Shown piece after piece: positions 6,093 through 12,000 of a stretch of DNA of 12,000 nt (the stretch's first letter is position 1; every line of letters starts with the position of its first letter). The position numbers and the translations under genes were made by a program. Origin of the DNA: an uncultured Amaricoccus sp. (GTDB taxonomy: Bacteria; Pseudomonadota; Alphaproteobacteria; Rhodobacterales; Rhodobacteraceae); contig NZ_CALLYO010000396.1 of the NCBI RefSeq assembly GCF_937858865.1, positions 1 to 12,000 of the forward strand, given 5' to 3'. The notes under the pieces are model-generated. The model was not told the origin of the DNA. It made no database searches and saw only the letters and a list, made by a program, of their open reading frames with translations.

Positions 6093-6096
6093 CCAG
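6093..6096. repeat. Putative target-site duplication, right copy
   Basis: CCAG repeats the four bases just left of the element (86-89). The match extends to six bases (CCAGTG) if the first two bases of the left end are counted. Restoring the site without the element would place the left flank directly upstream of the ABC transporter operon. Confidence 0.5.
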
Positions 6097-6113
6097 TGCC
6101 CAAGCAACTATCG

Positions 6114-6125
6114 TATGATATCATA
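6114..6125. promoter_or_regulatory. Perfect 12-bp palindrome upstream of the transporter operon
   Basis: TATGATATCATA lies in a short AT-rich patch in otherwise very GC-rich DNA, 115 bp before the first transporter gene and 22 bp outside the element. Palindromes of this size and composition resemble operators of GntR-type or similar dimeric regulators, but no regulator gene is in the window. The overlapping CATAAT (6122-6127) could be a -10; no clear -35 was found. The rest of 6097-6239 shows no gene. Confidence 0.4.
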
Positions 6126-6239
6126 ATCTTAAAAGAATTCGGCACTGCGCGGATCCATGCAGGCCGGTGCGGTCTTGCATCCCGAGCCGTCTGGTGCGAG
6201 CGTCCGTCCCCGGTATTCTCCATCAGGGTTGGACGTGCC

Positions 6240-7835
6240 ATGCTCCCCTCCGTCTCCCGACGCACCCTCCTCGGCACCGCCGCCGCGCTCCTCGCCTCGA
6301 CGGCGCTCCCCCGCCTCGCCCGCGCCGCCGAAGGCGGACGGCTCGTCGTCGCCGCCGACAGCGAGCCGCGCCAGCTCAACCCGGCCATCGTCGCCTCGAA
6401 CGGTGTCTTCTTCATCGCCTCGAAGGTCGTCGAGCCGCTCGCCGAGGCCTCCTACGAGGGCGACGGCCTGCGTCCGCTCCTCGCCACCGCCTGGGAGGGC
6501 TCCGACGACGGCCGCACCATCACCTTCACCCTGCGCGAAGGCGTCACCTGGCACGATGGCACCCCCTTCACCTCGGCCGACGTCGCCTTCTCGGCGATGG
6601 AGGTCTGGAAGCCGCTGCAGAACATCGGCCGCAGCCTCTTCGCCGACCTCGAGGCGGTCGACACCCCCGACGATCACACCGCAGTCTTCCGCTTCTCCAA
6701 GCCGACGCCGCTGCAGCTCATCGCCAACGCCCTGCCGGTCGTCTCCTCGGTGCTGCCGAAGCATCTCTACGAAGGCACCGACATCGCCGCCAACCCGGCG
6801 AACGGCGCCCTCGTCGGCACCGGGCCCTTCACCTGGGGCGAGTATCGTCCGGGCGAATACTACCTCCTGAAGAGGAACCCCGCCTACTGGAACGCCGGCG
6901 AGCCGCACCTCGAGGAGATCGTCTTCCGCGTCCTGCCCGACCGCGCCGCCGCGGCGAGCTCGCTCGAGGCCGGCGAGATCCAGCTCGCCGCCTTCTCGGC
7001 GGTGCCGCTGGCCGACCTCGCCCGCATCGCCGGGGTGCCGGGCCTCGAGGTCGTCACCAAGGGCTACGAGGCGCTGACCTACCAGCTCGTCGTCGAGATC
7101 AACCACCGCAACGAGTACCTGCGGAACCTGAAGGTCCGCCAGGCCATCGCCCACGCCATCGACAAGCGCTACGTGCTCGACGCGATCTTCCTCGGCTACG
7201 CCGAGGAAGCGACCGGCCCGGTGCCGAAGAACGCGCCGGCCTTCTACACCGGCGACGTGACCACCTACGGCTTCGACGTCGAGAAGGCCAAGGCGCTCCT
7301 CGACGAGGCCGGCTTCCCGGCCGGGCCGGACGGGGTGCGCTTCCGGCTGAACCTCCTGCCCGCGCCCTATTTCAACGAGACCAGGCAGTTCGGCGACTAC
7401 CTGCGCCAGGCGCTGGCCGCCATCGGCATCGACGCCACCATCGTCGCCAACGACAGCGCCGGCCACCAGAAGGCGGTCTACACCGACCACGCCTTCGACC
7501 TCGCCATCGCGCCGACCGTCTTCCGCGGCGATCCGGCGATCTCGACCACGATCCTCGTCCGTTCCGGCATCCCGGCCGGCGTCCCCTTCTCGAACCAGGG
7601 CGGCTATGTCAGCCCCGCGCTCGACGCCCTGGTCGACGAGGCCCTCGTCACCCTCGACCCGGCGAAGCGGGTCGAGCTCTACGACGAGTTCCAGCGCCTC
7701 GTCACCGCCGACCTGCCGCTCATCAACGTGGCCGACTGGTCCTTCACCTCCGTCGCCTCCGACAAGGTCGAGAACATCGCCACCAACCCGCGCTGGGCGG
7801 TGTCGAACTGGGCGGACGTCGGCCTCGAGGAATGA
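6240..7835 (+). CDS. ABC transporter solute-binding protein, family 5 (peptide type), Tat signal
   Basis: A 531-residue periplasmic binding protein that captures the substrate and delivers it to the permeases. The N-terminus has a twin-arginine signal (SRRTLLG, residues 6-12), a hydrophobic core and an A-R-A cleavage site near residue 29, so the folded protein is probably exported by Tat. Family-5 features follow: a DSEPRQLNP opening, LREGVTWHDGTPFTSADVAF around residues 96-115, a GTGPF motif near 193-197, and VRQAIAHAIDKRYV in the middle. Length is typical for DppA/OppA-like proteins. ATG 6240 was chosen because the signal peptide starts there; upstream in-frame codons back to 6096 add nothing family-like. 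The ribosome binding site is weak. It is first in the operon. Substrate is unknown: peptide, nickel chelate, amine or sugar oligomers all occur in this family. Confidence 0.9.
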   Translation: MLPSVSRRTLLGTAAALLASTALPRLARAAEGGRLVVAADSEPRQLNPAIVASNGVFFIASKVVEPLAEASYEGDGLRPLLATAWEGSDDGRTITFTLREGVTWHDGTPFTSADVAFSAMEVWKPLQNIGRSLFADLEAVDTPDDHTAVFRFSKPTPLQLIANALPVVSSVLPKHLYEGTDIAANPANGALVGTGPFTWGEYRPGEYYLLKRNPAYWNAGEPHLEEIVFRVLPDRAAAASSLEAGEIQLAAFSAVPLADLARIAGVPGLEVVTKGYEALTYQLVVEINHRNEYLRNLKVRQAIAHAIDKRYVLDAIFLGYAEEATGPVPKNAPAFYTGDVTTYGFDVEKAKALLDEAGFPAGPDGVRFRLNLLPAPYFNETRQFGDYLRQALAAIGIDATIVANDSAGHQKAVYTDHAFDLAIAPTVFRGDPAISTTILVRSGIPAGVPFSNQGGYVSPALDALVDEALVTLDPAKRVELYDEFQRLVTADLPLINVADWSFTSVASDKVENIATNPRWAVSNWADVGLEE

Positions 7836-7846
7836 GGCGCCGATAG

Positions 7847-8827
7847 GTGCCGCGCCTCCTGCGCCGGGTTGCCACGCGGCTCCTCGGCAGCATCCCGGTC
7901 CTCGTCATCGTCGTCGTCGGCGTCTTCCTCTTGCTCAACAGCGCCGGCGGCGACGCGGTCGACGCCTACCTCCTCTCGATCGGCGGCGGCGACGCCCAGC
8001 AGGCCGAGGAGCTCCGCATCCGCTTCGGCCTCGACCAGTCGGTGACGGCGCGGCTCGCCCTCACCCTCGCCCAGCTCGCCCGCGGCGACCTCGGCTATTC
8101 CGTTGCGCTGAACCGCCCGATCGGCGCGGTGATCGCCGAGCGCCTGCCCAACACCCTCTGGCTGATGGGCAGCGCCACCGCCCTCTCCTTCGCCCTCGGC
8201 TCCGCCCTCGGCGTCCTCGCCGGCCGCCGCCCCGGCTCGGCCGCCGACCGCCTCCTCTCCGCCGGCTCGCTCTTCCTCTACTCGATCCCGAACTTCTGGC
8301 TCGGCCTCGTCCTCTCCGTCGTCTTCGCCGTCCGCCTGCGCTGGCTACCGGTCTCCGGCATCGAGACCATTGCCTCCGGCAAGACCGGCCTCGCCCGCGC
8401 CGCCGACATCGCCCAGCACCTCGTCCTGCCGGTCTCCGCCCTCGGCATGATCTACCTCGCGCTCTTCCTCCGCGTCATGCGCGCCGGCATGGTCGAGGCC
8501 TGGGGCCAGGACTATACGCTCGCCGCCCGCGCCCGCGGCGTGGCCCCCTGGCGCATCACCCTCAACCACGCCGCCCGCAACGCGCTCCTGCCCCTCGTCA
8601 CCATGCTCGGGCTGCAGGCCGCCTCGATGCTCGGCGGCTCCGTCGTCATCGAGAGCGTCTTCGGCATCCCCGGCTTCGGCCGGCTGGCGCAGGAGGCGGT
8701 CGCCGGCCGCGACGGCCCGCTCCTCATGGGCGTCATCCTGGTCAGCGCCCTCATGGTCGTCGCCGCGAACCTCCTCGTCGACCTCGCCTACGGCGCCCTC
8801 GACCCGCGCGTCGGAGGCCCCCGGTGA
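7847..8827 (+). CDS. ABC transporter permease, DppB/OppB-like
   Basis: A 326-residue inner-membrane permease. The layout fits the family: a first membrane segment at about 13-31, a periplasmic stretch with LRIRFGLDQSV and ARGDLGYSVALNRPI, then further membrane segments near 104-126, 139-162, 191-210, 247-270 and 293-313. The cytoplasmic EAA loop that docks the ATPases lies around 225-250 (LAARARGVAPWRI... then ALLPL). The family ending YGALDPR is present. It starts with GTG at 7847, 11 bp after the binding-protein stop, with GAGG just upstream, and overlaps the next gene by GTGA. It would pair with the next permease to form the channel. Confidence 0.9.
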   Translation: MPRLLRRVATRLLGSIPVLVIVVVGVFLLLNSAGGDAVDAYLLSIGGGDAQQAEELRIRFGLDQSVTARLALTLAQLARGDLGYSVALNRPIGAVIAERLPNTLWLMGSATALSFALGSALGVLAGRRPGSAADRLLSAGSLFLYSIPNFWLGLVLSVVFAVRLRWLPVSGIETIASGKTGLARAADIAQHLVLPVSALGMIYLALFLRVMRAGMVEAWGQDYTLAARARGVAPWRITLNHAARNALLPLVTMLGLQAASMLGGSVVIESVFGIPGFGRLAQEAVAGRDGPLLMGVILVSALMVVAANLLVDLAYGALDPRVGGPR

Positions 8828-9645
8828 TCCGCGAGCTCCTCCGCCGCCCCGAGGCCCTCCTCGGCGGCCTCCTCCTCCTTCTCATCGCCGGCGCCGCCCT
8901 CCTCGCCCCCGTCCTCTCGCCCGGCGACCCGCTCGCCATCGCCGGCCGTCCGCTCGTCCGCCCCTTCACCGACCCGGCCTTCCCGCTCGGCACCGACGGC
9001 CTCGGCCGCGACCTCCTCGCCGGCGTCATCCACGGCGTCCGCACATCGGCCGCCATCGGCCTCGCCGCCGCCCTCGTCGCCGTCCTCGCCGGCATGCTCG
9101 TCGGCACCGCCGCGGGCTTCGCCGGCGGCCTCGTCGACGAGGCGCTGATGCGCGTCGTCGACGCCTTCCAGATCGTCCCGGGCTTCCTGCTCGCGCTCGC
9201 CTTCGTCTCCGTCACCGGCCCCTCGCTCGCCGTCGTCGCCATCGCCATCGCGCTCGGGGCCTGGACCGGCCCGGCGCGGCTCTCCCGCTCGCGCGTCCTC
9301 GCGCTGCGCGAGGCCGACTTCGTCGCCGCCGCCCGCGTCATGGGCATGCACCCGGCCGAGATCGCCCTCCGCCAGGTCATGCCGCTCGCGCTGCCGCCCG
9401 TCCTCGCGGTCACCGCCGTCATCGTCGCCGGCGCCATCCTGACCGAGTCCGCCCTCTCCTTCCTCGGCCTCGGCGACCCCAACGCCGTCACCTGGGGCGG
9501 CATGATCGCCGAGGGCCGCAACCAGCTCCGCTCCGCCGCCTACCTCTCGATCATCCCCGGTATCGCGCTGGTCCTGACCGTCATCTCCATCTACCTCGTC
9601 GGCGAGGCGCTGACCGACGTCCTCGCCGGGAAGCGCCAGTCGTGA
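8824..9645 (+). CDS. ABC transporter permease, DppC/OppC-like
   Basis: A 273-residue inner-membrane permease, the partner of the upstream DppB-like protein. Diagnostic pieces are an N-terminal membrane segment (about 11-31), the PLGTDGLGRDLLA motif (55-67), the EAA loop around 167-192 (FVAAARVMGMHPAEIALRQV), and FLGLGDPN followed by TWGGM (213-227) before the last membrane segment. It is at the short end for the family because the cytoplasmic N-terminus is brief. The start is GTG at 8824, overlapping the previous stop by four bases. An upstream extension in this frame is only the other reading frame of the first permease. Confidence 0.9.
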   Translation: MIRELLRRPEALLGGLLLLLIAGAALLAPVLSPGDPLAIAGRPLVRPFTDPAFPLGTDGLGRDLLAGVIHGVRTSAAIGLAAALVAVLAGMLVGTAAGFAGGLVDEALMRVVDAFQIVPGFLLALAFVSVTGPSLAVVAIAIALGAWTGPARLSRSRVLALREADFVAAARVMGMHPAEIALRQVMPLALPPVLAVTAVIVAGAILTESALSFLGLGDPNAVTWGGMIAEGRNQLRSAAYLSIIPGIALVLTVISIYLVGEALTDVLAGKRQS

Positions 9646-10418
9646 CCTCGCTGGCCACCTGCGACCGCCTCACGGTCCGCTATCCCGGCGCCGCCCGCCC
9701 CGCCCTCGCCGACCTCACCCTCGCGCTCCACGCCGGCGAGAAGCTCGCCGTCGTCGGCGAATCCGGCTCCGGCAAGTCCACCCTCGCCCGCGCCCTCGCC
9801 GGCCTCCTCCCCGTCGGCACCGCGCTCTCCGGCGCGATCCGCTGGTCCGGCCCCCCGCCGCGCCCCGGCCGCGACATCGGCACCGTCTTCCAGGACCCCG
9901 GCGCGAGCCTCGACCCGCTCCTCACCGTCGGCGCCCACCTCGTCGAGGGGCTCCGCGCCCCCCTCCCCCTCGGCCGCGCCGAGGCCCGCGCCCGCGCCGC
10001 CGCGCTCCTCGCCCGCGTCCACATCCCCGACCCCGAGCGGGCGCTCGCCGCCTGGCCGCACCAGTTCTCCGGCGGCCAGGCCCAGCGCATCGCCATCGCG
10101 CTCGCCATCGCCGCCGGCCCGCACCTCCTCGTCGCCGACGAGGCGACCTCGGCCCTCGACGTCCTCGTCCAGGCCGAGATCGTCGCGCTCCTGCGCGAGC
10201 TCTGCCGCGACGCCGGCATGACGCTCCTCTTCATCACCCACGACATCGCGCTCGCCGGCACCCTCGCCGACCGGGTCGCCGTGCTCCACGACGCGCGCCT
10301 GGTCGAGATCGGCCCCGCCGCGCGCCTCCTCGCCGCCCCGCGCGAGCCCTATACCCGCGCCCTCCTCGCCGCCCAGCTCGACCTCGCGAGCCCCCGCCTC
10401 GTCGGGACCCGGCCATGA
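9642..10418 (+). CDS. ABC transporter ATPase, DppD/NikD-like short form
   Basis: A 258-residue cytoplasmic ATPase that would power import. Motifs are complete: Walker A GESGSGKST (39-47), Q-loop Q84 in FQDPGASLDP, signature FSGGQ (142-146), Walker B LLVADEA (162-168), D-loop SALD and H-loop H200 in FITHD. The protein stops soon after REPYTRALLAA, so it lacks most of the C-terminal oligopeptide-type extension of the longer DppD/OppD proteins (over 300 residues). In length it resembles NikD. It starts at GTG 9642 inside a GTGA overlap and ends in an ATGA overlap with the second ATPase. Length alone does not make it a nickel importer. Confidence 0.88.
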   Translation: MTSLATCDRLTVRYPGAARPALADLTLALHAGEKLAVVGESGSGKSTLARALAGLLPVGTALSGAIRWSGPPPRPGRDIGTVFQDPGASLDPLLTVGAHLVEGLRAPLPLGRAEARARAAALLARVHIPDPERALAAWPHQFSGGQAQRIAIALAIAAGPHLLVADEATSALDVLVQAEIVALLRELCRDAGMTLLFITHDIALAGTLADRVAVLHDARLVEIGPAARLLAAPREPYTRALLAAQLDLASPRLVGTRP

Positions 10419-11194
10419 CCCTCCTCGACGCCAGGGGCCTCGCCAAGACCTACCCCGGCGAGCGGCGCATCCGCGCCCTCGACGACGTCTCGCTCTCGAT
10501 CGCGGCCGGCGAGACCCTCGGCCTCATCGGCCCCTCCGGCTGCGGCAAGTCGACGCTGGCCCGCGTCCTCGCCCGCCTCGCCACCCCCGACGCCGGCTCG
10601 GTGCGCCTCGACGGCCTCGACTGGCTCGCCCTCTCCGGCGCCGGCCTGCGCCACGCCCGCCGCCGCCTGCAGATGGTTTTCCAGGACCCGGCCGCCGCCT
10701 TCCACCCCCGCGCCACCGCCGGCGGCGCCGTCGCTGACGCGCTGCGCATCCACCGCCTCGTCCCCCGCCGCGACCGGCCCGAGGCGGCGGCGGCGCTGCT
10801 CCGCCAGGTCGGCCTCTCCCCCGACCTCGCCCGCCGCCCGGTCGCCACCCTCTCCGGCGGCCAGCGCCAGCGGGTCGCCATCGCCCGCGCCATCGCCCCC
10901 CGCCCGCGGCTCCTCGTCCTCGACGAGGCGGTCTCCGCCCTCGACGCCTCGGTCCGCGCCCGCGTCCTCGACCTGCTCGTCCGGCTCCAGGCCGAGCTCG
11001 GCCTCGCCTATCTCTTCATCGGCCACGACCTCGCGGTGGTGCGCGCCGTCTCCCACCGCATCGCGGTGATGGACGCGGGGCAGATCATCGAGACCGGCCC
11101 CGCCGAGGCGCTCCTCTCCGACCCCGGGAGCCCGCTCCTCCGCCGGCTGATCGCCGCCGTGCCCGCGCTCCACCGCAAGGATCCTCCCGTGTGA
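10415..11194 (+). CDS. ABC transporter ATPase, DppF/NikE-like short form
   Basis: A 259-residue second ATPase, expected to pair with the upstream one as a heterodimer. Motifs are Walker A GPSGCGKST (39-47), Q-loop Q90 in MVFQDP, signature LSGGQ (146-150), Walker B LLVLDEA (166-172), SALD D-loop, and H-loop H204. The residue before that histidine is glycine (FIGHD) where serine is usual, a mild change not expected to abolish activity. Like its partner it has only a brief C-terminal tail. ATG 10415 overlaps the previous stop (ATGA) and the stop overlaps the aminotransferase start (GTGA). Confidence 0.88.
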   Translation: MTLLDARGLAKTYPGERRIRALDDVSLSIAAGETLGLIGPSGCGKSTLARVLARLATPDAGSVRLDGLDWLALSGAGLRHARRRLQMVFQDPAAAFHPRATAGGAVADALRIHRLVPRRDRPEAAAALLRQVGLSPDLARRPVATLSGGQRQRVAIARAIAPRPRLLVLDEAVSALDASVRARVLDLLVRLQAELGLAYLFIGHDLAVVRAVSHRIAVMDAGQIIETGPAEALLSDPGSPLLRRLIAAVPALHRKDPPV

Positions 11195-12000
11195 CCGCCC
11201 CCGTCCTGCCCTGGCTCCCCCTCCCGGACGCCCCGACCTTCCCGCCCGCCGGCTACGCTCCCCTCGCCGACGCCATCGCGCGCCTCCTCGGCACCCGCAA
11301 CGACGTCCTCCTCATCCAGGCCGAGGCCGTCGTCGCGCTCGAGGCGACCGCCACCTCCCTCGGCCGCCCCGGCCTGCGCGCCCTCAACGTCGTCACCTCG
11401 ACCTACGGCCGCTGGTTCGGCGCCTGGCTCCGGCGCGCCGGCGCCGAGGTCGCCGACCTCGCCGCCCCCGAAGGCCAGCCCGTCGCCGCCGCCGCGCTCG
11501 CCGAGGCCCTCGCCGGCGCCCGCTTCGACCTCGTGGCCCTCGTCCATGCCGAGAGCGCCTTCGGCATCCTCAACCCGCTCGAGGAGGCCGCCGCCCTCGC
11601 CAAAGCGCAGGGCGCCCTCCTCGTCGTCGACGCCGTCGCCTCGTTCGGCGGCCACCCGCTCGACGTCGACGCCCTCGGCATCGACGTCGCCGTGATCGGC
11701 CCGCAGAAGGCGCTCGGCGGGCAGGCCGGCGTCTCCGCCGTCGCCGTCTCCCCCGCCGCCTGGGCGCGCATGGCCCGGCCCGGCGCGGCGCCCTCGATCC
11801 TCTCGCTCGCCGACCAGCGCGCGCTCTGGCTCGAGACCGGCCGCCGCGAGCTCCCCGGCACCCCCTCGGCGCTCGAGTTCCACGCCCTCGCCCAGACCCT
11901 CGCCCGCGTCGAGGCCGAAGGGCTCGCCGCGATCGTCGCCCGCCACCGCCGCGCCGCCGCCGCCGCCCGCGCCGGCGCACGGCAGCTCGCCGGCCGCGCC
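11191..12000 (+). CDS. Class V (AGXT-like) PLP aminotransferase, 3' end outside window
   Basis: The window holds the first 270 codons, with no stop, so the gene continues to the right. It reads as a fold-type I, class V aminotransferase of the alanine-glyoxylate / serine-pyruvate group. Evidence is VHAESAFGILNPL (118-130), a PLP-binding aspartate D147 in LLVVDAVASFGG, and the expected Schiff-base lysine K173 in IGPQKALGG. The RRELPGTPSALE stretch near 228-239 also fits the fold. GTG 11191 lies in a GTGA overlap with the upstream ATPase, so it is translated with the transporter. It probably acts in the cytoplasm on the imported compound or its breakdown product by moving an amino group. Alternatives within the class include 2-aminoethylphosphonate or ureidoglycine aminotransferases; the specificity cannot be read from sequence. 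Confidence 0.85.
   Translation, partial: MTAPVLPWLPLPDAPTFPPAGYAPLADAIARLLGTRNDVLLIQAEAVVALEATATSLGRPGLRALNVVTSTYGRWFGAWLRRAGAEVADLAAPEGQPVAAAALAEALAGARFDLVALVHAESAFGILNPLEEAAALAKAQGALLVVDAVASFGGHPLDVDALGIDVAVIGPQKALGGQAGVSAVAVSPAAWARMARPGAAPSILSLADQRALWLETGRRELPGTPSALEFHALAQTLARVEAEGLAAIVARHRRAAAAARAGARQLAGRA

Noticed and set aside
31..6124. Minus-strand 28-codon frame that would be restored across the empty site (start at 6124, stop at 31)
   Set aside because: It is very short, has no ribosome binding site or recognisable product, and is the extension of an antisense frame of the solute-binding gene. Chance is the better explanation.
6129..7490. Minus-strand open frame of 453 codons opposite the solute-binding gene, with similar ones opposite the ATPases and aminotransferase (9591-10289, 10349-11173, 11008-11946)
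   Set aside because: All are mirror frames of well-supported genes in DNA of very high GC, where stop codons are rare. The products are Gly/Ala/Glu/Val-rich without motifs.
1..12000. CRISPR array, tRNA, rRNA or riboswitch
   Set aside because: No regularly spaced direct repeats with unique spacers, no cloverleaf pattern and no conserved rRNA or riboswitch core were seen on either strand.

Overview
The window is high-GC DNA from an alphaproteobacterium. I infer this from base composition, codon use heavy in GCC and CTC, and the gene types. Genus and order cannot be fixed from sequence alone. It has two parts: a compact Mu-like transposable phage derivative (about 90-6092) and, to its right, a densely packed operon for a dipeptide/oligopeptide-type ABC importer that runs off the window in a class V aminotransferase gene (6240-12000).

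The Mu-like element has the classic left-end layout of phage Mu. A leftward XRE-type repressor (211-774) faces a small rightward HTH protein in the Ner position (831-1019). These are followed by a MuA-type DDE transposase (1016-2818), a MuB-type AAA+ ATPase (2839-3894) and a 54-residue protein (3891-4055). Instead of the roughly 30 kb of lysis, head and tail genes expected next, the sequence passes directly into the middle of a tail tape-measure gene whose N-terminal part is missing (4088-5485). Then come a possible 48-residue ORF, a small HTH-like protein (5649-6023) and the right end. Both ends carry a 10-bp motif, GATACCAATT or a close relative. The left end has two copies 91 bp apart in opposite orientation; the right end has two copies 20 bp apart in the same orientation. 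Terminal TG...CA dinucleotides lie exactly six bases outside the outermost copies, and CCAG flanks both sides. The simplest reading is a natural mini-Mu: about 6.0 kb that kept both ends, transposase, target-selection ATPase and both regulators but lost nearly all virion genes.

The divergent control region between repressor and ner (about 755-812) holds three related 14-bp boxes at an exact 20-bp period. They overlap a plausible rightward promoter (TTGACA, 16 bp, TAGAGT), so they look like a phage operator.

The right-hand operon encodes a Tat-exported solute-binding protein (6240-7835), two permeases (7847-8827, 8824-9645), two ATPases (9642-10418, 10415-11194) and an aminotransferase (11191 onwards). 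Four of the five junctions are 4-bp GTGA or ATGA overlaps, so the genes are probably translated as one coupled unit. The element sits about 150 bp upstream of this operon, next to a perfect 12-bp palindrome that may be the operon's own operator. The insertion could therefore have changed the operon's upstream control. The imported substrate is unknown; the co-transcribed aminotransferase suggests an amino compound.
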